Part shown: piece after piece, positions 42,706 to 52,713 of the stretch | Numbering within the stretch: the stretch's first letter is position 1 | How the letters are laid out: every line of letters starts with the position of its first letter | Assembly (NCBI GenBank): GCA_023052935.1 | Contig: CM041297.1 | Coordinates: 4,640,280 to 4,704,279, forward strand | Reading direction: 5' to 3' | Origin: Piezodorus guildinii | Lineage: Eukaryota > Arthropoda > Insecta > Hemiptera > Pentatomidae | DNA: 64,000 nucleotides | Notes under the pieces: generated by a model | The model's database searches: none | Told to the model about the DNA's origin: nothing | The model's input: only the letters and a program-made list of their open reading frames with translations | Position numbers and translations under genes: made by a program

Positions 42706-43915
42706 AATAATTTGCATTTTACATACTTTAATGGAGGCTTCAATATTTCGGTGTTATTTTCTTGATGTACTACCAACCAACTTATCTATTTTATATATAA
42801 AGAAAATTTAAAGAAGCGTTTAGAAAAAAGTATCTATTTATTTGATAAATATTGGATTGGATGGGTTTAAACTTGGATAATTTATTTATTTTTATTTGGA
42901 GCTAAAGAGGTTGTATAAGACGAACAGACGAATGATATAATTAGAACAGGACTGAGGCGATACGTGCCCTGACTGGATATCACCTCAGCCAATGGGAAGG
43001 CGGCAATATCCCCCTCCATTAGCGGCTTCATTTGCAGCTAATTCCCTCAGCCAATGGGAATAGCCCCTCCTCATTCCCTCAGCCAATGGCAATAGGCCCT
43101 CTCTGAATTCTCTTATCACAACCCTAATTCTGATCTATGACCCCTCTTACTTTTAATACTCGGATTTATTTCAATCGTCATTCTTACTACCTCACTCAAA
43201 GGAACCCTTTCCCATCTAAGACAGGAAACAACTGTTTTTATGCTATAATTAAATCCTTTTTTATACCGACTGGTATCTTTAAAATAACATTCTTCAACTA
43301 AGGTTAAGACAAAGTTATACACATGAATGTATACGCATATAAATATATTTTTTTACAAAAATGAAAATCAGCGCATTTGCTGGTAGAATATTTCAAAATA
43401 AATAAATATATTTTATTTATTAAATATAAACATAATGAAATATTTCACAGTATATAAATAAATGTTATCAAACCCATGATAATTCTTAACTTAAAAACCC
43501 TTGTGAGATTTACGTTTCTTCGGGAAAAAAAAATAATGGGATTTGATAAAAACTAAAAGAATTTCTTTTATATTTCACTGCATGGTCAAACTCTTCTTTC
43601 TACAATATTTTATTAATAATAATATATTAATTACACATTTTAACAATGTTTTAACAAGGAATGTACTAAAACATTTTTTTTCTTTTAATGCTACATTTAT
43701 AATGTTATATTGATTTTGAAATTGTATCGTACCTCATTAATAAAATTTTGTATTTGCATCTTTACATATAATGGTCAAATTATATTTTAATTATTTCACT
43801 ACACACAATACCTGTCACTTTTCAAAACAATATGTTTATATTTTAATTCTTAATAAATAGGTATGAATGTGATAAAAATTGTTATTATTATTTTCTTTAT
43901 AATATTTATTTAATT

Positions 43916-43917
<2 letters not shown>
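42706..43917. other. unrecognised stretch with CCAAT cluster
   Basis: Mostly AT-rich with no repeat match. 42930-43125 is GC-richer and holds the CCAAT-type repeat listed separately. Frames up to 69 codons show no domain. Confidence 0.45.
42983..43092 (+). promoter_or_regulatory. three copies of CCTCAGCCAATGGSAA
   Basis: The 16-bp motif occurs at 42983-42998, 43045-43060 and 43077-43092, always on the same strand, with CCAAT in the centre (the classical NF-Y site). Copies 2 and 3 begin 32 bp apart and share flanking 'attc'. A promoter is possible, but no gene start is visible nearby, so the role is only a guess. Confidence 0.4.

Positions 43918-43960
<43 letters not shown>
43918..43960. repeat. 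(TA)n microsatellite
   Basis: About 20 TA units. Confidence 0.92.
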
Positions 43961-43961
<1 letters not shown>

Positions 43962-44110
43962 CTTTTTTTTATTTGTTTGATCTTTATTATTTTTTTAAAT
44001 TTTATTTACAATGTACATATGGGATGAATGATTTATTATATCTGTAATACTCATTGCCCCAGAAGGTGACATATTGTATTATCTCTCAGTAAAATAAATA
44101 AATAAAAGAA
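43961..44110 (+). mobile_element. possible LINE 3' UTR end
   Basis: 'ctcattgccccagaaggtga' followed by 'agtaaaataaataaataaa' is built like the end of the CR1-like element at 32870-32928. No coding part is visible. Weak call. Confidence 0.35.
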
Positions 44111-44235
44111 AACAATTTTTACCGATGTACTTTAATCCACCTTACTTGTGTTGTATCCTTTCTTTTAATGGTACTTAAAAATTTATTATTATTTTTAAAA
44201 TTAACTTGAATTTATTAGATTTTATAATATTTTTA

Positions 44236-44248
44236 AATTTATTTATAG

Positions 44249-44303
<55 letters not shown>
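44236..44303. repeat. (TA)n microsatellite
   Basis: Two TA runs joined by 'ataata'. Confidence 0.9.
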
Positions 44304-44308
<5 letters not shown>

Positions 44309-44420
44309 TTGTGTTGTTCTTAGGTTTCAGTCAATGAATAAACAATTTTATCTATGCGACGTTTCGAGAATTTATTGTTCTCATAATCATGCTATTTTAG
44401 ACAAAATAGTGTCTTAATTA
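44304..44420 (-). mobile_element. solitary Penelope-type end with hammerhead-like motif
   Basis: Non-repeated in this window apart from the motif. No inverted partner is seen. It starts right after the TA microsatellite. Confidence 0.45.
44356..44393 (-). ncRNA. hammerhead-like motif, solitary
   Basis: Minus strand reads GC, ATGATTA (against CTGATGA), T, stem GAGAA/TTCTC around CAATAAA, GAAAC, GTC, GC. Stem II is a fifth sequence that still pairs perfectly. The core changes (C to A, G to T) suggest loss of activity or a variant class. Confidence 0.5.
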
Positions 44421-44537
44421 GGCATGTTTAGCCTACAAGCTTTGAAAGAACACTCAGTGTTATCAATATTTATAAAATATGCATAAAATAATTTCATAAA
44501 ATGTTTAAAACTCATGGCAGCAGCACAAAGTCAACTC

Positions 44538-44783
44538 AGGGGATCACCTGTGATGTAGTGGCTAACAAAAAAGCCTTATATGCCCATGTAAATTGGTACA
44601 AACACTAATAAAAAAATCCTTGGTTATGCTCTCTTTCAAAGTGTACTTCAATGGTTTTCTGTAGCCTGTGTGATGTACTGGTTAAAGATCCCTATCCTAA
44701 TTAAACTTAAAAAATTTAGGATTTTCACTAAACTATCATCCGATTACCTACACTAGTATTGAGTAACGTTAAATAAATAAACC
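44538..44783 (+). mobile_element. S1 SINE, old diverged copy
   Basis: 'gatcacctgtgatgtagtgg', 'gttaaagatccctatcctaa' and 'gtaacgttaaataaataaac' show S1 order, but the B box and part of the centre are deleted or mutated. Confidence 0.75.
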
Positions 44784-45449
44784 CTACATACCAAATTACA
44801 AGACTCAACATTACATTAAAAATAAATAAAACTGATAAATTGATAAATCATGAAAATTATTTTGTTGTCCTATAACTTTCGAAACCTTCGCGGTTCTAAA
44901 ATTCAATAATTTACAGAAACAAACCCCAATAAAATATTAAAACTGATTTCTGCTGCGTCTCCACGCCTCTGTGTGTAAAATTTGGTCTTGTAAATTAAAT
45001 TTTCAAATAATTTCTTGATTACTTCCGCAGTCCCATCGCAGCATGATCCATATCGAAACCTGTAATCATGCTTTGATGAAATTTCTACTTCTTGCTGGTA
45101 TAATACGGTCACATTTAAATATTATTTAATTTTACCCCTCTTATTATTCTAACGAATTTGTAAACGATTTTCTTGTGAAAAATTATCATTTGAGAAACGG
45201 ATAAAACTTGAGGGATTTCGGAAACAAATCCCCAATATCAACATTGGCAAATTATTGTTAGTATTTTAACGTATTGTCTCTCTATCTATTTAATACACAC
45301 ACATATACATACATAAATATATACATACATAGATATTTATTATCCAAAATCAATTATGTATTATAGAAAGAAAGAAGTTCTGTTGCTAATTGTTGATATA
45401 TTCTCCGCCGAATTAATACTACTGACTCAAAATTTATTATTAATAATAA
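44784..45449. other. unrecognised AT-rich stretch
   Basis: A 69-codon minus-strand frame (44903-45112) has no recognisable domain. An (AAT)n run at 45437-45459. Confidence 0.45.
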
Positions 45450-45625
45450 TAATAATAAAACATTATTCTCGGGCTAAGTCCTTTAAGAATAAATTAAGTA
45501 ATAAAGTATATTGTATAACTTTATACAGTATATAAAGTATGTTGTATATACAATATTGTACAGTTTATATTAATATTTATGTCTGGCCGAGAAACCAAAA
45601 AAATTTATTTTTATTCACAAATGTG
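45450..45625 (-). mobile_element. CR1-like LINE 3' UTR fragment
   Basis: Resembles 10130-10230 ('attattctcgggctaagtcc', 'ttaagaataa', 'tatttatgtctggccgagaa'), i.e. the inverted tail of the same LINE type. Confidence 0.55.
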
Positions 45626-45883
45626 TAAAAAAGAAAACAATAAATAAAAATAAACTAGACACATATAAGACCTTTATATACAACAAATATGTACAATAAA
45701 AAAAAAAAAAAAAAAAGAAAGAAAGAAAAGAAATTCACCAAACACAAAAAAAAAACTAATTATTCCACAGCGCTAGGGTTTTGGCAAAATAGATAATTAT
45801 CTCTTGTATTAACATTTTACCCATATACTTTTTAAGATGGAGAAAAATATGTGCATTTTTTTTTATAATCAGAAAAATCTGGT

Positions 45884-46623
45884 GCGAGCAACACACGACT
45901 TTCACTTACCTCCATTTTTAAAATCAATGAAAGAATTTTCAAACACAGTTAGAGATAAAAATACGTGAAATTATTAAGGAATTAATCAAATTGAATTTAT
46001 ATAGGAACATGTGTTTTATTAAAAAATCTATTATTTTATTATCTAAAATAATCAGTTAGTTTTATCTTCTTTTCATCACTCTCCATTAACTTCTAAAAGC
46101 TTGTGTATGAGATGATATTTTTTCTAAAATCTTTAGCTTTCCAACGGTATACCAAACATGTATATTACTGCTCTTATGTTCAAAAACGAAAAATTGCATT
46201 AAAAAAATATTTTTTCTGTTTTCTCCTTTAGTTGGGTATCGAATTTATTCAATTTATATATTTACCTGTTTTCATCAGCGTTAACAAGATAATCTAGTTA
46301 TTATTATTGAATCTACAAAATTAAAGGTACTTTAGGGAAGAAAATTTAATATATCGGCATTTAAGCCCTGTCAGACCATTTTTATCCAAATAAAGCCTAC
46401 ATGATATTAAACCCATTAAATTTTACATCGATATAGCGAGTTTAATCAAAATCGTCGGAACCGTTTTCGAGAAAATCGAAAAAAGGTGTAAAATGCATGG
46501 TATAAAGTGCCTCTTCTGGTAAGCTCATTTTGATGAAAAAAGTTTTGTCACGTATCGGGCGTATAGTTGTCTTAAATATGAAATTTCAGTTTCATAGGAC
46601 TTACCGTTGCCGCCCGGGAGTTA

Positions 46624-46701
<78 letters not shown>

Positions 46702-46874
46702 CACACACACACAGACACAGACACAACACACACACACACACAGACCTTTTTGCGGGACTTGGTTATTTGGACTCAGGGGACCCAAAACGTGTATTTCCGT
46801 TGAAAACTGGAATTCGAAAATTTTCACGATCGCAATCTTCCCCTTACTATATATAGTAAGTGAAAGTAAAAATT
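45884..46874 (+). mobile_element. H element, full-length reference copy
   Basis: A 0.99-kb copy with both ends. 5' end: A-run, then 'tctggtgcgagcaacacacg' followed at once by 'actttcacttacc'. Interior: AT-rich first half, conserved 'cggcatttaagccctgtcag' and 'tttaatcaaaatcg' blocks, a long CA microsatellite (46624-46740), then 'ttgcgggacttggttatttg'. 3' end: the perfect palindrome 'cttactatatatagtaag' then 'tgaaagtaaaa'. The 5' 'actttcacttac' and 3' 'gtaagtgaaagt' are 12-bp subterminal inverted repeats. No coding frame and no target duplication seen. The architecture resembles Helentron-derived non-autonomous elements (DINE/HINE); this class is inferred. Confidence 0.75.
46624..46740. repeat. 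(CA)n microsatellite in H
   Basis: About 55 CA units with a few interruptions ('cacagacacag'). Other H copies carry 4-10 units at the same place, so this one has expanded. The frames across it (poly-Thr-His, poly-Val-Cys) are not protein. Confidence 0.95.
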
Positions 46875-46995
46875 ATATGCATGATTTAAAAGGGTACTGG
46901 ACAACAATTATTGTATTGTACGTTTTAAAAATGATTGTTTTAATTTATGATAAAAAATAAAAATTATTCCTAAGAATAATAATATTATTATTATT

Positions 46996-47184
46996 CAAAA
47001 TATTAGAGATCGACGCTTCCCAGGTGTGGCGTAAAAAAATCGGAAAGTATAAACGCAAATAACACATTTCATTTAATATCTCTGGTTCTAGTGAAGGTGG
47101 AAAAATATGTTTGGTGTCTAAATTACCCTATTTCAAAGCGGAATAATTAAAAAATATTAACATCCCTTAGTTACATAATTGCTA
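46996..47184 (+). repeat. repeat F, copy 1, left piece
   Basis: 'atattagagatcgacgcttc', 'aatatctctggttctag' and 'ccctatttcaaagcggaata' match 52966-53100. Interrupted by an M1 mariner and continuing at 47896. Confidence 0.75.
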
Positions 47185-47893
47185 TTGGGTTGTTTCACAT
47201 GAAATGTCCGTTTTTATAGTTTCTGAAATACATAAAGGATTTTGCAGGTCTCTGTTGTTTTCTTCCGAATGTTTACATATTTGAAGTAAACAGTTACTAA
47301 TCCTCTAACTTTGTATTATAAACATCAGCTTCCCAATCGATTACCCACTTTTTAGTATACCTCCAAATATGAACATGGAAACACGCGATTTTTTAGTAAT
47401 ATTTTTGTACGAGTTTAAGCTCTGCCATTCAGCAGCTGAGGCAGCTTGAAATATTTGCAAGGCGTTTGGGAAAGGGAGTGTTGATGAACGGACCATTTGC
47501 CGTTGGTTTTCTACGTTTTCAGCTGGGGATACCGACTTGGAAAACTTTCCCTGTGGAAGACCTCCGACAGTAATAGACAACGATGTCCTCAAACATACAG
47601 TAGAAGGAAACCCCTACTTGTCCACTGGTCTTCAACAGTTCAGGAATTTAGACAACTTCGTCAAAGGAAAACTTTTTGAAAATGATGATCAAGTGATAGG
47701 TGCGTTTTTAGATATTGTTTCACTTCAAAGCTCAGAGTTTTTCAGTTCGGGGATAAAAATGTTGGTGTCACGTTGGGAAAAATGTGTAGAAAAAGAATGT
47801 AAATACTTCGAATAAAATTATCTTGTTTTCATGTCGTATTTTTAATAAAAATCCTTTATCTTGAAAACGGACATTTCATGTGACACAACCCAA
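47185..47893 (+). pseudogene. M1 mariner, complete ends, internal deletion
   Basis: 709 bp between TA dinucleotides (47183-47184, 47894-47895). The ~28-bp terminal inverted repeats start TTGGGTTGTTTCACATGAAA. Coding starts at the ATG 47369-47371 (MNMETRDFLVIFLYEFKL), has an in-frame stop after EAA (Arg codon in the other copies) and continues through the second DNA-binding unit GRPPTVIDNDVLKHTVEGNPY. A deletion then joins directly to the C-terminal end (NLDNFVKGKLFENDDQV to KCVEKECKYFE, stop at 47813-47815). The whole catalytic core with all three Asp positions is gone. Still a possible substrate for active M1 transposase elsewhere, because both ends are intact. Confidence 0.93.
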
Positions 47894-47895
47894 TA

Positions 47896-47960
47896 AAAAT
47901 ATAAATAATTTCCTCAAAACAATACTTTTAATAATACTATAGGTGTAAGCTAAATTACGT
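47896..47960 (+). repeat. repeat F, copy 1, right piece
   Basis: 'atataaataatttcctcaaa' and 'caatacttttaataa' match 53425-53465, completing repeat F after the mariner. Confidence 0.7.
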
Positions 47961-48676
47961 TTAATTTAACATCTCCGTTTTCATCCTAAAGGCGAAAAAA
48001 GATAAATCTTACCTTCTACAGCGTTTTTATTAATCTTTGGCTAAAAGATCGCGAACTCGGCCCTTCCTAAGTCAATAATAAACTTTGATATATCTCAATT
48101 CCATGGACAACTTGAAACAAAGTTAGATGACATTATCTCGCTAGATAAATTGATTAATGGTCCGAGATTCTTTAGAACTCGTGGCGATTTGTATAATCGT
48201 GAAACTTTTGAAGGAATGAGCCTTTGGGTAATGATCCTGCATTCTTCACCGCCTTCTAAATTGATGAGAGCCGATGGATTTATAATGAATCCTGCCGAGG
48301 GAGCCAATCAGGGTGAGGCGGGAAAGGATCAGGCACCCACTTTATTAAGGTTACCCACCTCACTTCCGGGTTCCTGGCTAACATCCTAAATTATTGCTTG
48401 TTCTTCTATAAAGGTTAGTAGATATATTTTACTTTAAGATATACGTTTGGATCACAAGATCAATTCAGAGGTATTATGTTATTAGTGAGTTTGTGTCATG
48501 AGAAGTTATATTGAATAAAGCAATGGTTCTCAAAAAGAAATTTGATCATCAGAAGAAATTAGAATAATAAATTGGCCAAAAAATCAAAAATTTGTTTACT
48601 TTATTTGTTTGTTGTGTTAAATGGTTCCTATTTTATTCTGTTTATTACAAATTTTAAATATCATTAGAACTTTTTA
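47961..48676. other. unrecognised stretch, possible unique DNA
   Basis: 48060-48400 has mixed composition and an open frame of 79 codons (48150-48389, MINGPRFFRTRGDLYNRETF). A 70-codon frame also exists on the other strand. I recognise no domain and no repeat here; coding is not supported. Confidence 0.45.
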
Positions 48677-49060
48677 GTTTCACTTACTATATATAGTAAG
48701 GGTAAGTATTGCGATCGTGAAAATTTTCGAATTCCAGTTTTCAACGAGTCCAAATAACCAAGTCCCGCAAAAAGGTCTGTGTGTGTGTGTGTGTGGTAAC
48801 TCCCGGGCGGAAACGGTAAGTCCTATGAAAATGAAATTTCATATTTAAGACAAATTTCCCCCCCCCCCCCCCAGACGTTATCAAACCGTTTTCATCAAAA
48901 TGAGCTTACCAGAAGAGGCACTTTATACAAATCATTTTGCACCTTTTTTCAATTTTCTCGAAAATGGTTCCGACGATTTTGATCAAACTCGCTTTATCGA
49001 TGTAAAATTTAATGGGCTATAATATCATGTAGGATTTATTCTGATTAAAATGGTGTAACA
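48677..49060 (-). mobile_element. H element, 3' part, inverted
   Basis: Begins 'agtttcacttactatatata' and 'gtaagggtaagtattgcgat', with the GT run at 48777-48794, a (C)14 run at 48860-48873 and 'gatgtaaaatttaatgggct'. 5' part missing. Confidence 0.85.
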
Positions 49061-49202
49061 TATTTGTATTCTTATCATTTAGTTTTATCTGAATCTTTTA
49101 TCTGATTTTATCTAATGAACCCTCAAGTCCTTTAAAACTGCGATTTTGAAACGCAATAATTTCCTTAAGGTACTAATTACAAAATTTGCTTTGGTTCTAA
49201 TC

Positions 49203-49592
49203 ACACTATACCATATTGGGGCTCCACTAATCCATCAAAATCTTCTCTTCTTCAATCCTTACTTTCCAAAATCCCTACTTTGTCACTAATAAGCTCATCC
49301 ATAAAGACCTTAATATTTCCTATGTTACTGATTTGGTCCTTCCATGACAAACTCCACTCTCACTCTAACCCAATAGTTTCAATTCTTGCTTCCTCTTCCA
49401 TTTCTGACAATCCTCCGAAGCGTTTGAAAAGAAGATGGCCTCGAGACCTTCTAGTTTAGAATATTTTTATAGTGCTGCCGCTGGGTAGCTTCTCTACATG
49501 TCTTTTTCATGTCTATATTCTTTTAGCCTATTTACTAGATGTGTTGTACAATACTGTTGTAAATATAAATAAATAATTTTTAAAAAATTAAT
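49203..49592 (+). pseudogene. J1 LINE 3' end with deletions
   Basis: 'tggggctccactaatccatc' (WGSTNPS), then two small deletions, then 'gacaatcctccgaagcgttt' and the J1 3' UTR to an A-rich end. No frame remains. Confidence 0.8.
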
Positions 49593-49599
49593 CGCTATA

Positions 49600-49780
49600 A
49601 TTAATATCTATATATACAAAAATTTCGTGTCACGATGTATGTTCGCGATAAACTCTAAAATTACTGAACCGAATTTGATCAAACAAAGTATCGAAGTATC
49701 TATTATTTGGTCCAACTCAATAGATAGGATAATTTTTATCTATTATTATTACTATTTTAAATGGTTGAAAAATATATTTC
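49600..49780 (+). repeat. possible dispersed repeat
   Basis: 'cgtgtcacgatgtatgttcg' and 'aaattactgaaccgaatttg' are of the kind seen in short insect dispersed repeats. A loosely similar segment ('ccacgagacggattttgcta') lies at 26660. Weak. Confidence 0.35.
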
Positions 49781-50302
49781 TTCTAAAAACAAATTTGGTT
49801 TCACTGTGGCAACACTGCTTCCCAGCAACCTTCTCGTATATTCACATATGTAATTATTAATTCAAAAATAAAAGTGTATGTTGATAGTTTTTATGCGTTC
49901 TTATTTATAAAATATACATTCACTCCATAGTTTCCAATTATAATAAAATACATATTATATTGGTTCTAATCATACTATAGTCTTTTATTCCATATCTTTA
50001 AAATAGTGTTATTAATATAGTAATTAACCAAATCTAGATTATAAAGCGAAAAATCTCAAATAACTCGGTTTAATAATATAGTAATGGGAGAGTTTTGCGC
50101 CTCCTGTAAAATATCCTAGAATGGATATAGTACCTTGTGGAAATTAAAGTCTCTTGATTTTTTTTCAGTTCTTGTGGCTACGAAATATACTTCCAATTCA
50201 GTTCCGAATCTGTGAAAGCTTTCGAAGAGATTATTTTAGATTCTAAATTTCCTCTATTGCTATACGTTTCATTTCTGTAATTTACTTATATTTTATCACC
50301 AG
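49781..50302. other. unrecognised AT-rich stretch
   Basis: Nothing recognised. Confidence 0.45.
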
Positions 50303-50452
50303 ATAGGTGGTTCCGAGCCTGTGCTATGTCAGGTACTCGTTAAAGATTCTTGTTCTAATTATGTCAGGATAATCTACATGCAGGACTCCCACTGTAGCAT
50401 CCTCCGATTAGCCACAGTTGCATAAAGTGACGTTATATGAATAAACAAACTT
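50303..50452 (+). mobile_element. S1 SINE, 3' half
   Basis: 'ggtggttccgagcctgtgct', 'tcaggtactcgttaaagat', 'ggactcccactgtagcatc' and a tail of 'aataaacaaac'. 5'-truncated. Confidence 0.85.
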
Positions 50453-50865
50453 ATATATTTTATCAATATTCAAAGTGTAATTGCATTAGCCTAATCCTTC
50501 TCTATATTGGACTAGTCACTCTCTTGGATTAGACAGCCACTTTACTAGGACACCCTAGACATCGATACAGCCTGTAGGGACAAGGCCTGCAAATGATCTT
50601 GATACAATTTGCAACTCGAACTGTGCCTGCATTGCAATGTTCCAATCTGCAAACCTCTCTAATGCCTCGCTGCCTCGTCCGATCCGAATTCAGTTTAATG
50701 GACAAATCTATTACAGTATTCTAGGTCCTCTACAGCCAGAATAGGCTATTTAACACCAATTAAATGTTGGAAAGTTTTATCATTACGTTATGTTTAAAAG
50801 TAATACTTTACTTGATAGTCAAGTAATTTATAATACAGAAATAAATTGCTTCAATTAAGAAAAAA
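50453..50865. other. unrecognised, GC-richer stretch
   Basis: 50500-50750 has mixed composition with no match or frame. Possible unique DNA. Confidence 0.45.
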
Positions 50866-50977
50866 TCTGGTACAGGCACCACACGACTTTCACTTGACTC
50901 GACCGTTAAAATAAATTTAAGAACTACTGATAAACTTAAATATGAAAATGGTTTAAAGTTGATTTAAATAAAAAGTC

Positions 50978-51233
50978 CGGGAAACAACTGTAGCATAGTG
51001 GTTAGCATAACATCCTTCTAAGCCAAAGGTGTTCTGACCCGCATATGGTCCTAGGATTTTTCAAAAAGAGTAAAAAAGTTCTTAGTTATGCAGTCCTTCG
51101 GAGGAAACGTAAAAAGATGGACCTGGATTATCCTAATTAAATCTGGATAAGCAAAATTTAGGACTCCCACTAAAATAGTACGATTATCCACACTACCATA
51201 AAGTGACGTTAAATAAATAAACAAACAAATACA
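50978..51233 (+). mobile_element. S1 SINE inside H
   Basis: Head 'tagtggttagcataacatcc', 'catatggtcctaggattttt', 3' part 'aggactcccactaaaatagt' and tail 'aaataaataaacaaacaaa'. Part of the centre ('gagcctgtgcgatgtcagg') is deleted. Confidence 0.85.
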
Positions 51234-51761
51234 AATGTTAATTAGTGACGTTGGGAACATCAAATTCAAATTATTACATTAAATTATCAGTAATAATTGT
51301 ATACCAAATTTGTAACTTTAATTAACATTTTACAACTTTGTAAATAAGATAATATGTTTTCTAAAATCTTTAGCTTTCTAATTTTATATTATAAATGAAT
51401 ATTTCTGTTCTGATGTTAAGAAACCGATAAATTATATTAAACAAATATTTTTTCTCTTATCTCCTTTAGTTGTCTATCAAATTAGTTCGACTTTTATATT
51501 TGGCCTTTTTTTTGTCAATCTTAATAAGATGATCTGGCTAATTTTTCTGAATATATATAATCGAAGGTATTTTAGTGGAAGAAAATTAAAAATATCTGCT
51601 TTTAAGCCCTGTCACTGTGTTTTAATCAGAACAATACACACATGATATTAAAGCCCATTGAATTTCACATCGGTATAGCGTGTTTAAATAAAATCGTTGG
51701 AACTTTTTTTGAGAAAATCGAGCTGAAAGGGGAAAACCGAAAAAATGCTAAATGCTTAGTA

Positions 51762-52660
51762 TTGGGTTGATGCAAAATTAATGCAGGTTTCCTCTATTGC
51801 AATATCTTAATTCCAATTGTGTAAACAAAGCTAATCCTAACATTGATCATTATTATACCAAAACAAACCTTATCTAATACCCTCTCTTTCACCATGAATT
51901 TGTTTAGTAAAATCGTTTTGTTCAGTGTGTTCAAAGGTCTTGAATCGAAAATGTCAAAGTGCGATTTTCGTCAAATTTATTTTTACGAATTTAAATTAGG
52001 GCGCAGCGCTGCGCAAACGGCTCGTAATATTAATGAAGTGTGGGGTCAGGGGGCTATTAATGAGTGCACGGTGCAGCGTTGGTTCCAGAAGTTTCGCAGA
52101 GGAGATTTCGACCTCGAAGACAAGGAAGGTCGGGGCCGTCATCTTGCTCTGGACAACGACCAGCTGAGGTCAAAAGTGGAAGAAGACCCAACCAAAACCA
52201 CACGAGAAATGGCGGCGGAACTCGGAACTCAAAAATTGCAACGTCTTTGCCCAGCATTGATGAATCGGAAGGGGCCGATCCTGCTCCACGATAACGCCAG
52301 ACCACACGTTGCACAACCAACGCTTCGACGACTGCACGAGTTGGGCTACGAAGTTCTCCAACATCCGCCTTATTCACCTGACCTCTCTCCTACAGACTTC
52401 CACTTTTTCAGGCATCTGGACAACTTTTTGAGGGATAAAAATTTTCAAAACCAGGACGACATTGAAAATTCTTTTCGTGATTTCATTGAGTCCAGGGATT
52501 CGGATTTTTTTTCTGGTGGAATAAGAAAGCTTGTTGAACGTTGGCAAAAGTGCATTGATTCAGATGGAAATTATTTTGATTAAATATATATGGTTAAAGT
52601 AAAGATATGGCGTATTTACAATACCTACAAAAAACCTGCATTAATTTTGCATCAACCCAA
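51762..52660 (+). mobile_element. M2 mariner, complete ends, internally deleted
   Basis: 899 bp between TA dinucleotides (51760-51761, 52661-52662). Terminal inverted repeats start TTGGGTTGATGCAAAATTAA and match each other over about 28 bp. Different from M1 in its ends and protein. Contains one uninterrupted coding frame (51951-52583). Inserted in an H copy. Confidence 0.95.
51951..52583 (+). CDS. M2 mariner transposase with in-frame internal deletion
   Basis: A 210-residue open frame beginning MSKCDFRQIYFYEFKLGRSA. Residues 1-55 carry the first helix-turn-helix (TVQRWFQKFRRGDF), and about 60-95 the second unit (LDNDQLRSKVEEDPTKTTRE, MAAELG). After MAAELG it jumps directly to TQKLQRLCPALMNRKGPILL, HDNARPHVAQPTL (second catalytic Asp) and HPPYSPDLSPTDFHFF (third), ending KCIDSDGNYFD. 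A usual mariner transposase is about 345 residues, so roughly 130 are missing, including the first catalytic Asp. The frame is kept with no stop or shift. It could bind ends but not cut; that is inference. I chose 51951 because similar proteins start there; an upstream in-frame ATG at 51843 adds unrelated residues. Confidence 0.85.
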   Translation: MSKCDFRQIYFYEFKLGRSAAQTARNINEVWGQGAINECTVQRWFQKFRRGDFDLEDKEGRGRHLALDNDQLRSKVEEDPTKTTREMAAELGTQKLQRLCPALMNRKGPILLHDNARPHVAQPTLRRLHELGYEVLQHPPYSPDLSPTDFHFFRHLDNFLRDKNFQNQDDIENSFRDFIESRDSDFFSGGIRKLVERWQKCIDSDGNYFD

Positions 52661-52713
52661 TATAAAGTAGAACTTCCGGTCAGCCGATTTTAGTGCAAAA
52701 GCTGCTGTTACAT

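Larger units (their letters stand above)
50866..52713 (+). mobile_element. H element, split by S1 and M2
   Basis: 5' end 'tctggtacaggcaccacacg' then 'actttcactt'. H sequence continues on both sides of an S1 (50978-51233) and of an M2 mariner (51762-52660), resuming as 'taaagtagaacttccggtca'. It is cut at about 52713 by a LINE tail. Confidence 0.87.

Noticed and set aside
46530..46960. Open frames rich in Thr-His or Val-Cys
   Set aside because: They are translations of the CA microsatellite inside the H element.
48150..48389. 79-codon frame as a host exon
   Set aside because: No domain, a frame of similar length on the other strand, and no splice or promoter context that I could support.
52057..52377. 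Minus- and other-frame open frames of 64-106 codons
   Set aside because: Shadows of the M2 transposase frame.
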